64,000 nucleotides of DNA from Solirubrobacter deserti (lineage in GTDB: Bacteria; Actinomycetota; Thermoleophilia; Solirubrobacterales; Solirubrobacteraceae). The position numbers and the translations under genes were made by a program. This document shows positions 51,708 through 59,281 of the stretch, piece after piece. Position 1 is the first letter of the stretch; each line of letters opens with the position of its first letter. The notes under the pieces were generated by a model. That model worked only from the letters and a program-made list of their open reading frames with translations. It searched no databases and had not been told where the DNA came from. Location of the stretch: the NCBI RefSeq assembly GCF_027587175.1, contig NZ_JAPCID010000006.1:1-64000 (forward strand). Reading direction: 5' to 3'.

Positions 51708-52376
51708 ATGGCCCGCTTGCTGGTGGCGGAGGACGAGGACACGACGCGGTTGTCGCTCACGCACGTGCTCCGTCGTGAGGGCTACGAGGTGGACGAGGCG
51801 CGCGACGGGCTGGAGGCCGAGCGCCTGGGCGTCGGGGGTGACCACGCGCTGGTGATCTTGGACGTCGAGATGCCCGGGCTGGACGGGCTCGAGGTGTGCC
51901 GGCGCATCCGGGCGGTGCGGCCGACGGTGCCGATCATGATGCTCACCGGCCGTGGGGACGAGGCCGACGCCGTCAACGGGTTCGACGCGGGCGCCGACGA
52001 CTACGTGGCCAAGCCGTTCCGGCTGCAGGAGCTGCTCGCACGGGTGCGCGCGAACGTGCGGCGCTCGGCGCCCGACCTGCTGAGCGCCGGCGACGTCCGG
52101 ATCGACAAGCTCGCGCGGCGCGCCTGGCACGGGGCGCAGGAGCTGCAGCTGAGCCCGCGCGAGTTCGACCTGCTCACGTTCCTGGTGGCGAACGCCGGCC
52201 GGACCGTCACGCGCGAAGAGGTGATGAACACGGTCTGGGAGGGCGAGTGGCAGGGCTCCAACAAGACGCTCGACATGAACGTCGTCGCGCTTCGGCGCAA
52301 GCTCGGGGATGACGCGCGCGCGCCAACTCACCTGGTCACGGTGCGGGGCGTGGGGCTGAGGTTTGAGAGTTCTTGA
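51708..52376 (+). CDS. OmpR-family response regulator
   Basis: The 222-residue regulator has a receiver (LLVAEDED at the start, phospho-Asp in LVILDVEMPGLDG about 50, MLTGRGDEAD, VAKPFRLQELL) and a winged-helix output (LSPREFDLLTFLVANAGRTV, then SNKTLDMNVVALRRKLGDD). ATG 51708 is chosen since TAGCAT stands 8 nt upstream and homology begins ARLLVAEDED. No partner kinase is adjacent; the following cheA could be it. The gene ends in a hairpin. Confidence 0.9.
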   Translation: MARLLVAEDEDTTRLSLTHVLRREGYEVDEARDGLEAERLGVGGDHALVILDVEMPGLDGLEVCRRIRAVRPTVPIMMLTGRGDEADAVNGFDAGADDYVAKPFRLQELLARVRANVRRSAPDLLSAGDVRIDKLARRAWHGAQELQLSPREFDLLTFLVANAGRTVTREEVMNTVWEGEWQGSNKTLDMNVVALRRKLGDDARAPTHLVTVRGVGLRFESS

Positions 52377-52386
52377 GAGAACTTTT
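52368..52386 (+). terminator. AT-rich hairpin with T run after response regulator
   Basis: AGTTCT (52368-52373), TGAG, AGAACT (52378-52383), running into TTTT. It overlaps the regulator stop and is one of the few intrinsic-terminator-like sites with a T tract here. The stem is only 6 bp. Confidence 0.45.
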
Positions 52387-52434
52387 GCCATAAGCGGATG
52401 AAAGAACGCGCGAGATTGTCCGACCACAGAGGTC

Positions 52435-54411
52435 GTGGACGAGACCGCCGAATATCTCCCGATGTTCCTGGCCGAGGGCCGGGAGCACCTGCAGGAGCTC
52501 AACCTTGCCGTGGTGCGCATCGAGGAGACGCCTGACGATCAGGCGACCGTCGACGAGATCTTCCGGATCGCGCACAGCCTGAAGGGCATGAGCGCGACCA
52601 TGGGCTTCGCCGGGATGGCGGCGCTCACGCACGAGATGGAAGACGTGTTCGAGCTCCTGCGCCAGCGCAAGGGTGGGCTCGAGCGCTCCGCGGTCGACGT
52701 GCTGCTCGAGTGCCTGGACGCGCTCGAGGCCGCCGTCGACGCGATCGAGAGCAGCGGCGCCGAGGCGATCACCCCCGATCCCCTGATCGCCCGCCTGCGC
52801 ACGCTCGTCCGCGATGACGAGGAAGCGGCGCCCGCTGCCAGTGCCGAGGAGAGCACCTCGGCAGGCGTGCTCTTCGAGCCGCCCGCCGACCTCAGTGAGC
52901 TCGCGCAGGGCCGGCGCGTCGTCCAGGTCCACGCGACCCTGGTCGCCGACGCGTCGATCCCGTCCGTGCGCGCTTACATGATCCTCTCCACCCTCGCCGG
53001 CCTGGGCGAGACGCTGGCCTGCCGGCCCGGGCCGGAAGAGGTCGAGACCTTCACCGGGTCCGACATCGTCGCCTGGCTCGTGAGCGACCGCACCGACGCC
53101 GAGCTCGCCGAGGCCGCCGCCTCGGTCGCCGAGGTGGAGGACGCGCAGACGTCGGAGGCTGTCGCCGACGCGGCGATCGACGCGGGCGAGACGCTCCCCG
53201 AGGCGACCGCTCCCGCCGCCGCGGAGCCCAGCAAGGCCGCCGCGCCGCGCTCGGCCAACCACGGCTCGTCGACCGTCCGCGTCGACGCCGAGCGCCTGGA
53301 CCAGCTGATGCACGCGATGGGCGAGCTCGTCCTGCACCGCACGCACGTCGAGGGCCTCGCCGCCCACGCCGACGTCCCCGGCCTCCCGCAGGCGCTGCAG
53401 GCGCTCACCCGCACCTCCCACGCGCTGCAGGCCATGGTCATGCAGGTCCGGATGATCCCGGTCGAGGCCGTCCTGCTGCGCTTCCCGCGCCTGGTCCGCG
53501 ACCTGTCGGTCAAGCTCTCCAAGCAGGTCGAGCTCGAGCTCATCGGCAAGGACACCGAGCTCGACCGCAGCGTCGTCGACTCGCTCGGCGACCCGCTCGT
53601 GCACCTGATCCGCAATTCGCTCGACCACGGCCTCGAGACGCCGGAGGAGCGCCGCGCCGCCGGCAAGCCCGAGACGGGCCGGCTCGAGATCTCGGCCCGC
53701 CACGCGGGCGGCAACGTGGTCATCTCCGTCTCCGACGACGGCCGCGGCATCGACCCCGCCCGCGTCGCCAAGAAGGCCGTCGAACGCGGACTGATCACGC
53801 CCGAGGCGGCGGAGGCCATCGACATGGCCCGCGCCACCGAGCTGCTCTTCCACCCCGGCTTCTCGACGGCCGACGTCACCTCCGACATCTCCGGCCGCGG
53901 CGTCGGCATGGACGCCGTGCGCGTCGCGATCCGCGGCCTCGGCGGCGAGGTCACTATGACGTCGGTCCAGGGCGAGGGCACCACGTCCGAGATCCGCCTG
54001 CCGCTGACGCTCGCGATCATGGCCGCCCTGCTCGTGCAGGCCGACGGGCGCGCGTTCGCGATCCCGCTCGACCGCATCGAGCGCACCGTCCGCCTCGCCG
54101 ACCAGACCGTCCGCTCCGTCGCCGGCCGCCGCATGCTCGTCATGCCGGACGGCGTGATGCCGCTCGTGTGCGCGTCCGAGCAGTACGGCGGTAGCCGCAC
54201 CGAGAACGCCGCCTTCGGCGTGCTGATCCGTGGCAACGGCCAGCGCATCGCGTTCGCCGTGTCGGCCATGGACGGGCAGCGCGAGCTGGTCACGCGCCCG
54301 CTCCCGCCGGAAGTTGCCGACGGCTCGGCCCTCTCGGGCGCTGCCGTCCTGTCAGACGGGCAGATCGCCCTGATCGTCGATTGCGACGCCGTCGCAGAGG
54401 GAGTCGCGTGA
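52435..54411 (+). CDS. cheA: Chemotaxis histidine kinase CheA
   Basis: The 658-residue kinase has an N-terminal HPt domain (IFRIAHSLKGMSATMGFAGM, phospho-His about 47), an Ala/Glu-rich linker, a P2-like part (about 150-225), a dimerisation domain with RVDAERLDQLMHAMGELVLHR (about 281), the HATPase (VHLIRNSLDHGLETPEER about 391, DDGRGIDPARV about 437, GRGVGMDAVR about 486) and a C-terminal CheW-like domain. It phosphorylates CheY-type receivers. GTG start; the stop overlaps cheC. No receptor, cheW, cheR or cheB lies in the window, so inputs are elsewhere. Confidence 0.93.
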   Translation: MDETAEYLPMFLAEGREHLQELNLAVVRIEETPDDQATVDEIFRIAHSLKGMSATMGFAGMAALTHEMEDVFELLRQRKGGLERSAVDVLLECLDALEAAVDAIESSGAEAITPDPLIARLRTLVRDDEEAAPAASAEESTSAGVLFEPPADLSELAQGRRVVQVHATLVADASIPSVRAYMILSTLAGLGETLACRPGPEEVETFTGSDIVAWLVSDRTDAELAEAAASVAEVEDAQTSEAVADAAIDAGETLPEATAPAAAEPSKAAAPRSANHGSSTVRVDAERLDQLMHAMGELVLHRTHVEGLAAHADVPGLPQALQALTRTSHALQAMVMQVRMIPVEAVLLRFPRLVRDLSVKLSKQVELELIGKDTELDRSVVDSLGDPLVHLIRNSLDHGLETPEERRAAGKPETGRLEISARHAGGNVVISVSDDGRGIDPARVAKKAVERGLITPEAAEAIDMARATELLFHPGFSTADVTSDISGRGVGMDAVRVAIRGLGGEVTMTSVQGEGTTSEIRLPLTLAIMAALLVQADGRAFAIPLDRIERTVRLADQTVRSVAGRRMLVMPDGVMPLVCASEQYGGSRTENAAFGVLIRGNGQRIAFAVSAMDGQRELVTRPLPPEVADGSALSGAAVLSDGQIALIVDCDAVAEGVA

Positions 54412-54998
54412 GCGCTTCATACAACGAGACCCAGCTCGACGCGCTGCGCGAGCTGGCCAACATCGGGGCCGGGACCGCCTCGACCGCCCTGTCCGAGATG
54501 CTCGGGCGCTCGATCGACCTCGCGGTGCCCGACGCGCGCGTGCTCCCGATGGCCGACGCCGTCGAGCAGCTCGGCCCGCCCGAGCAGGAGATCACCGGCA
54601 TCATGCTCGGCGTCGAGGGCGAGCTGCCCGCGACCGTGCTGATGCTGCTCACGCCCGAGAATGCGGACAAGGTCTGCGTCATGCTCGGCCTGGAGGCCGG
54701 CTCCGACCTCGTCCCGTCCGCGCTGGGAGAGATCGGCAACGTCGTCGGCACGTCCTACCTGAACGCGCTGGCCGGGATGACCGGGCTCGCGATCGAGCCG
54801 ACGCCGCCCGCGACCGTCACCGACTTCCTCGGTGCGATCGTCGAGTCGATCCTGGCCGTGCGCGCCGCGGCCAGCGACCGCACGCTGCTGCTGGACTCGA
54901 GCCTCGTCATCGAAGGCGAGGACTGTTCGATCGTGTTCTTGCTCGTTCCCGACCACGGGGGCGCGGAGGAACTGCTCGAGCGCATCGGCGTCGCGTGA
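54408..54998 (+). CDS. cheC: CheC phosphatase
   Basis: The 196-residue protein has two CheC active-site motifs, LDALRELANIGAGTASTALS (about 9-28) and PSALGEIGNVVGTSYLNALA (about 104-123), each with the Glu and Asn that dephosphorylate CheY-P. CheC works with CheD in adaptation. GTG 54408 overlaps the cheA stop and the cheC stop overlaps the cheD start, showing tight coupling. Confidence 0.92.
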   Translation: MSASYNETQLDALRELANIGAGTASTALSEMLGRSIDLAVPDARVLPMADAVEQLGPPEQEITGIMLGVEGELPATVLMLLTPENADKVCVMLGLEAGSDLVPSALGEIGNVVGTSYLNALAGMTGLAIEPTPPATVTDFLGAIVESILAVRAAASDRTLLLDSSLVIEGEDCSIVFLLVPDHGGAEELLERIGVA

Positions 54999-55510
54999 TG
55001 GCCGACTTGATGGCACGCATGGGCGAGCTGTGCGCCTCGGGGACTCCCGGGGACTCGCTCGTCGCGCTCGGGCTGGGGTCGTGCATCGGCGTCGTGCTGC
55101 TCGACCGCCGCAAGGGCGTCGCCGGCCTGGCGCACATCGTGCTGCCCGCCGCCGACGGTCATGCCAAGGAGCTCAACCCGCTCAAGTTCGCCGACAGGGC
55201 GGTCCCGGAGCTGGTCAAGCAGGTCGTCGCGCGCGGCGGCCGCAAGCCGATGCTCGAAGCCGTCCTCGTCGGCGGCGCGAGCATGTTCGCCGGCGCGGGC
55301 TCCACGCTCGAGGTCGGCGCCCGCAACGCGGCCGCGGTGAAGGCCGAGCTCGTCAAAGAGCGCATCCGCATCCACGCGGAAGACACCGGCGGCACGAAGG
55401 GCCGCACCGTTCGCGTCGACCCGGTCACCGGCGTCGTCACCGTCCGCAAGGCAGGAGCCAAGGACGAACAGCTCTACCCCGCAACCCGTGTACTCCAGGA
55501 GGTGGCCTGA
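54995..55510 (+). CDS. cheD: CheD receptor glutamine deamidase
   Basis: The 171-residue enzyme has the catalytic Cys in LGLGSCIGVVLLD (about 29), His in GVAGLAHIVLP (about 49) and the VGGASMF region (about 91). CheD deamidates receptor glutamines and is titrated by CheC, so the adjacent pair forms the adaptation loop. GTG 54995 or ATG 54998; the stop is just before cheY. Confidence 0.92.
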   Translation: MMADLMARMGELCASGTPGDSLVALGLGSCIGVVLLDRRKGVAGLAHIVLPAADGHAKELNPLKFADRAVPELVKQVVARGGRKPMLEAVLVGGASMFAGAGSTLEVGARNAAAVKAELVKERIRIHAEDTGGTKGRTVRVDPVTGVVTVRKAGAKDEQLYPATRVLQEVA

Positions 55511-55511
55511 G

Positions 55512-55871
55512 ATGGCCCGCGTTCTCGTCGTCGACGATGCCGCGTTCATGCGCAAGATGGTGTCCGACGCTCTCACCAAGGCCGGTCACGAAGTGATCGC
55601 CGAAGCGACCAACGGCCAGGAGGCCGTCGACCAGTTCCAGGCGCTCAAGCCTGATCTGGCGACGCTCGACATCACCATGCCGGAGAAGGACGGCCTGACC
55701 GCGCTCGGCGAGATCATGTCGCTCGACCCCAACGCGCGCGTCATCATGTGCTCGGCGCTGGGTCAGGAGTCCAAGGTCATGGAGTCGATCAAGCTCGGCG
55801 CCCGTGACTTCGTCGTCAAGCCGTTCAAGGCCGATCGCGTCCAGGAGGCCGTGGCGAAGGCGCTCGCGTAG
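55512..55871 (+). CDS. cheY: CheY-type single-domain response regulator
   Basis: The 119-residue receiver has VLVVDDAAFMRK (acidic pocket, about 4), the phospho-Asp in LATLDITMPEKDG (about 53), CSALGQ (Thr/Ser switch) and VVKPFKADRV (Lys about 103). It has a good ribosome site (AGGAGG). It is the output of cheA and the substrate of CheC. Its last 47 bp overlap the convergent HPt gene. Confidence 0.92.
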   Translation: MARVLVVDDAAFMRKMVSDALTKAGHEVIAEATNGQEAVDQFQALKPDLATLDITMPEKDGLTALGEIMSLDPNARVIMCSALGQESKVMESIKLGARDFVVKPFKADRVQEAVAKALA

Positions 55872-56139
55872 CGAGCGCTGCGTCCACCGCGCGCGCCGCG
55901 CGCTCCACCGCCGCCAGGTCGCCGCCGCCTTCCTCCAGCACGCGGGCGGCTTCGGCCAGGGCGGTGGCGCCGAAGGTCGCGGCGCCGGAGCGCAGGCCGT
56001 GCGCGTGGCGGCGGATCTCCTCCGGCTCGGTCGCGGCGCGTAGCTGCTCGAGCCGGGTGGCGAGATCGGTGCGGTAGGTGCAGACGAGCTGGGCCACCGT
56101 GTCGGCGCCGAGCGCCGCCTCCAGCTCGGCGAAGTTCAC
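55825..56139 (-). CDS. HPt-domain protein
   Basis: The 104-residue protein is a single histidine phosphotransfer domain: FAELEAALGADTVAQLVCTY at the start and RRHAHGLRSGAATFGATALA (about 47-66) with the phospho-His in AHGLRSG. The C-terminal tail (ATRAPSPRPPGRDRP) comes from DNA overlapping cheY and looks disordered. GTG start overlaps the stop of the response regulator upstream. It probably relays phosphate to or from that regulator. Confidence 0.85.
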   Translation of the reverse strand: MNFAELEAALGADTVAQLVCTYRTDLATRLEQLRAATEPEEIRRHAHGLRSGAATFGATALAEAARVLEEGGGDLAAVERAARAVDAALATRAPSPRPPGRDRP

Positions 56140-56849
56140 CGGCCCGGACCCATCCGGAAGCCGATGCCGCGCACGGTCAGCACGAAGCGCGGGTTGCGGC
56201 CGTCGTCGCCCAGCTTGCGCCGCAGGTTGGAGATGTGCACGCCGACCAGGTGGTCGTCGCCGAACCAGTTCTCGCCCCACACGCGCTCGACCAGCTGCGA
56301 GCGCGTGAACGCGACGCGCGGCGAGCCCGACAGCACGTCGAGCAGGTCGAACTCGCGGCGCGTGAGGTTGAGCGGCGCGCCGTCCAGCGTCGCCTCGCGG
56401 GCGCCGGGGTCGATCGTGAGCGCGCCGAAGCGCCGCACCTCGGGCGCGGGCGCCGGCTCGACCGTGGTGCGGCGCGGGCGGCGCAGCAGCGCCTGGACGC
56501 GCGCGATGAACTCGGGCGTGGAGAACGGCTTGGTGATGTAGTCGTCGGCGCCGGCCTCGAACCCGATCACCTTGTCGAGCTCGGTGTCCTGGGCGGTGAG
56601 CATCAGCACGTAGGCGTCGCTGAACGAGCGCAGCTCACGGCACGTCGTGAAGCCGTCCGTGCCGGGCAGGCCGACGTCGAGCACGATCAGCTCAGGGTCC
56701 TGCGCGCGGGCGACGTCCAGGCCGCTCTCGCCGTCCTCGGCGCACTCGACCGTGAACCCCTGCTGCCTGAGCAGGGCGGACACGAGCATGGCCGCCGAGG
56801 GCGTGTCCTCGACGACGAGCGCGCGGCGATTAGGTCGATAGGAGGACAA
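56136..56849 (-). CDS. OmpR-family response regulator coupled to HPt gene
   Basis: The 237-residue regulator has a receiver (ALVVEDTPSAAM, phospho-Asp in LIVLDVGLPGTDG about 55, MLTAQD, ITKPFSTPEF) and a winged-helix domain (LNLTRREFDLLDVLSGSPRV, then DDHLVGVHISNLRRKLGDD, about 200). TTG 56849 is supported by GGAGGA 6 nt upstream. Its first 20 bp overlap the 3' end of cobK, so a regulator and its HPt are transcribed behind a cobalamin gene. No kinase is adjacent. Confidence 0.88.
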   Translation of the reverse strand: MSSYRPNRRALVVEDTPSAAMLVSALLRQQGFTVECAEDGESGLDVARAQDPELIVLDVGLPGTDGFTTCRELRSFSDAYVLMLTAQDTELDKVIGFEAGADDYITKPFSTPEFIARVQALLRRPRRTTVEPAPAPEVRRFGALTIDPGAREATLDGAPLNLTRREFDLLDVLSGSPRVAFTRSQLVERVWGENWFGDDHLVGVHISNLRRKLGDDGRNPRFVLTVRGIGFRMGPGR

Positions 56850-57471
56850 GCGCTTCCTCCGGTGAGTGGACCACGGGGCCTTCGATACCCGGTCTACGCA
56901 GCAGGATCACGGGCAGCCCAGCTTGTCGTGCAGCTGTCATCTTCGCGTCGGGCCCCCCGCTGTCCTTCGTGATCAAGTGGGTCAGGGCGTGTGCGTGGAT
57001 CAGCTCCAGCTCTTCCTCGAGGCGGAACGGACCCTTGGCCAAGATGAGAGTGTGATGAATCGGCAGGACGGATGGCGCGGTCAATGCGCGCACGAGGAAG
57101 AACGCGGGGTGGGCCCGCACCGCCTCGATCTCGTGGTGGCCGGTGGTGAGAAAGACGCGCGCGTCGGCGGGAATGGGCGCCTCGTGCAGGTGGTCGACGT
57201 AGGTCCAGTCGTCGCCGGGCCGGCGCTGGAAGCCGGGGCGCTCGAGCCGGATGACGGGAACGCCGACCTGCCGGGCGTTGGCCGAGATGCGGGTGGCGAA
57301 CGGGTGGGTGGCGTCGACGATGGTCGTGACGCCGTGTTCGGCGACGTAGTGGGCCAAGCCGTCCGCGCCGCCGAAGGCGGTGGTGCGGGCGAGCGCGAGG
57401 ATGGCGCGGTCGCCGAGCCGCTCCTTGAGCTCGCGCGCCTCCTGCGTCCCGCCTAAGATCAGCACCGCCAT
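56830..57471 (-). CDS. cobK: Precorrin-6A reductase
   Basis: The 213-residue enzyme reduces precorrin-6A with NADPH. Visible are VLILGGTQEARELKERLGD (about 3-21), TIVDATHPFATRISANA (about 63-79), VPVIRLERPGF and HALTHLITKDSGG (about 166) with its conserved Lys-Asp-Ser-Gly. ATG 57471 overlaps the ATG of the divergent cobF within CATG. AGGA stands about 9 nt upstream, inside cobF. Confidence 0.92.
   Translation of the reverse strand: MAVLILGGTQEARELKERLGDRAILALARTTAFGGADGLAHYVAEHGVTTIVDATHPFATRISANARQVGVPVIRLERPGFQRRPGDDWTYVDHLHEAPIPADARVFLTTGHHEIEAVRAHPAFFLVRALTAPSVLPIHHTLILAKGPFRLEEELELIHAHALTHLITKDSGGPDAKMTAARQAGLPVILLRRPGIEGPVVHSPEEALVLLST
57454..57459 (+). promoter_or_regulatory. -10-like TAAGAT before cobF
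   Basis: TAAGAT, 10 nt, ATG 57470. The promoter would lie within cobK and give a leaderless cobF mRNA. No -35 at proper spacing is evident. Confidence 0.45.
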
Positions 57472-58189
57472 GGACGGCGATCCTGACAGGCTCGTGGACG
57501 TGATCGGCGTCGGTGCCGGAGATCCGGCGTGGCTGACGCTGGAGGCGGTGCGGGCGCTGGAGGCGCTGGACGTCGCGTTCGTGTTCGTCAAGGGCGCGGA
57601 CGACGAACTGGCGGGTGCGCGGCGCGCGCTGCTGCCGGCCGGCGTCCGGGAGGTGGCGATCGAGGATCCGCCGCGCGGGCGCGGGGCCGAGGCGGTCGCG
57701 GCGTGGCGTGCGGAGCGGGTGCGGTTGGTGCGCGAGGCGCTCGCGCGCGAGCCCGGGCGCGGCGGGTTCCTCGCCTGGGGCGACCCGACGCTCTACGACG
57801 GGCTGATCGACGTGGTGCGCGAGGCCGGCTTCGGCGTGCGGGTGCTGCCGGGCGTGAGCGCGGTTTCGGCGCTGGCGGCGCGGTTCGGGGTGACCTTGAA
57901 CCGGGTCGGCGGCTCGGTGCTGCTCACGAGCGGACGACGGCTGGCGGCGTCCGGCTGGCCGGCCGAAGTGGGGGACGTGGTCGTGATGCTCGACACCGAG
58001 CTCACGTTCCGGCGCTTCCCGGAGGCCGAGATCTTCTGGGGCGCCTACCTCGGCACGCCGGACGAGCTGCTGCTGTCCGGCGTGGTGGCCGAGGTCGGGC
58101 CCGAGATCGAGCGCGTCAGGAGCGAAGCGCGCCGGCGGAAGGGCTGGATGTTCGATACCTACCTGCTGCGCCGCCCTGGGCCTGCGTGA
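57470..58189 (+). CDS. cobF: Precorrin-6A synthase (deacetylating)
   Basis: The 239-residue tetrapyrrole methylase adds the C1 methyl group and removes acetate in the aerobic pathway. It has VIGVGAGDPAWLTLEAVRAL (about 11-30), GFLAWGDPTLYDGLIDVV (about 99-116), VLPGVSAVSALAARFG (about 125) and a final GWMFDTYLLRR. CobF occurs only in the oxygen-dependent route, so the organism makes B12 aerobically. It is the only + strand cob gene here, and its last 74 bp overlap cbtA. Confidence 0.92.
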   Translation: MDGDPDRLVDVIGVGAGDPAWLTLEAVRALEALDVAFVFVKGADDELAGARRALLPAGVREVAIEDPPRGRGAEAVAAWRAERVRLVREALAREPGRGGFLAWGDPTLYDGLIDVVREAGFGVRVLPGVSAVSALAARFGVTLNRVGGSVLLTSGRRLAASGWPAEVGDVVVMLDTELTFRRFPEAEIFWGAYLGTPDELLLSGVVAEVGPEIERVRSEARRRKGWMFDTYLLRRPGPA

Positions 58190-58892
58190 TCCAGCGCTCG
58201 GCGAGCGCGCCGAAGGCGAGCCCGAGCGTGGCGTACAGCACGGCGTGGGTGCCGAGCGTGGCGAGCCGGAAGTGCCACAGCACGTCCGGGCTGAAGCCCT
58301 CCGGCATCTCCTTGACGGCCGGCATCAGCAGTGAGGCGATGACCACCAGCGCGAGGTAGCCGCCGACGCCCACGAGCGCGCCGTTCCACGCACCGAGGCG
58401 CTTGACGGCGTCGCGGCCGAGGCGTACCGCGGCGATCGCGGCGACGACCGACAGCAGCAGCATTACGAAGTAGACCCGGGTGCGGAAGGCGATCGTCTCG
58501 TCGAGGCCGACGGCCGGCGGGTTGCTCGGGTACTTCAGGAACGGCACGAACGCGATCACGACGAACGCCGCGAGCCCGAGCGTGGCCGCCGTGACCCGCG
58601 GACGGGCGCGGCCGATGCGGCCGTAGACGCCCGCGAACACGAGCGCGAAGATGCCGCCGATCGCGACCGCGTACACGATCGTGCCGGTCAGCAGGCCGAG
58701 CGTCTCCTGCATCGAGCGGCTGACGAGCGGCGCCTCGTCCGACGGCGGGCTGACCGACTCCTCGAACGCGATCGCCGAGCGGATCTGCGGCTCGCCGATC
58801 GCGAGGCCGAAGGCCCACATCAGCACGCCGGCCACGAGGCCGGCGAGCATGCCGCGGATCAGCAGCCCGCGGACCAGCTTCTGGCTGTCCAC
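58116..58892 (-). CDS. cbtA: Cobalt transporter subunit CbtA
   Basis: The 258-residue membrane protein has five or six hydrophobic segments and the CbtA pattern: GMLAGLVAGVLMWAFGLAIG EP (about 14-34) with two acidic residues in the following loop, LKYPSNPPAVG (about 120) and a final LGLAFGALAERW. CbtA with CbtB forms a predicted cobalt importer. GTG 58892, 7 bp after cbtB. The C-terminal tail after residue 238 is encoded in DNA shared with cobF. Confidence 0.85.
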   Translation of the reverse strand: MDSQKLVRGLLIRGMLAGLVAGVLMWAFGLAIGEPQIRSAIAFEESVSPPSDEAPLVSRSMQETLGLLTGTIVYAVAIGGIFALVFAGVYGRIGRARPRVTAATLGLAAFVVIAFVPFLKYPSNPPAVGLDETIAFRTRVYFVMLLLSVVAAIAAVRLGRDAVKRLGAWNGALVGVGGYLALVVIASLLMPAVKEMPEGFSPDVLWHFRLATLGTHAVLYATLGLAFGALAERWITQAQGGAAGRYRTSSPSAGALRS

Positions 58893-58899
58893 TGCTGCC

Positions 58900-59118
58900 C
58901 TAGTGGCAGGGGAAGCCGAGCAGGTGCCGGGCGTCGTGGACGAACTCGTGGAGGGTCATCCCCGGGAAGACCGAGGTCGCGCCCTCCTCGGCGCCGACGA
59001 AGTAGAGGAGCATGATCGCCAGCAGCGCCGTGAGCAGCGCGTACGGGATCAGGTCGCCGAGCGGCATCAGCGGGACGCTGGGCGCTTCGACTTCCGGGGT
59101 GAGTGTGGTGTCCGACAC
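58900..59118 (-). CDS. cbtB: Cobalt transporter subunit CbtB
   Basis: The 72-residue protein has one membrane helix (LIPYALLTALLAIMLLYFVG, about 25-44) and the CbtB C-terminal histidine motif HEFVHDARHLLGFPCH (about 57-72), thought to capture cobalt. GTG 59118 is preceded by GGAGGAA (59133-59127) downstream of a B12 riboswitch. It is the first gene of the cbtBA unit. Confidence 0.9.
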   Translation of the reverse strand: MSDTTLTPEVEAPSVPLMPLGDLIPYALLTALLAIMLLYFVGAEEGATSVFPGMTLHEFVHDARHLLGFPCH

Positions 59119-59168
59119 GGTGTGAGTTCCTCCCTGGGATCGAGCGTCCCGGGTGCGGGGGTGAAGTT

Positions 59169-59257
59169 CGCGACGGTGAAGTTCCTGGCTTCCGGCAACG
59201 TGCCGGTCACAGTGGCGCGACCGCGCCGGAGTCCCACCGGCTTCCTCGCACCTCGCG
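59169..59257 (-). promoter_or_regulatory. Cobalamin riboswitch of cbtBA
   Basis: Read on the minus strand, the region has the diagnostic B12 elements in order: GAGGAAGCCGGTGGGACTCC, a GCGCGGTCGCGCC stem, GCCACTGTGA (B12 box region) and GGAAGCCAGGAAC. The ends can pair as P1 (CGCGAGGTG at 59257-59249 with CACCGTCGCG at 59178-59169). GAACTTCACC occurs twice downstream, offering an alternative pairing, and a CCGGGA/TCCC hairpin precedes the cbtB ribosome site. It lies between cobS stop and cbtB, so high cobalamin should shut down cobalt uptake. Confidence 0.9.
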
Positions 59258-59281
59258 CTGACCGCCGGATCGTAGTGCACG

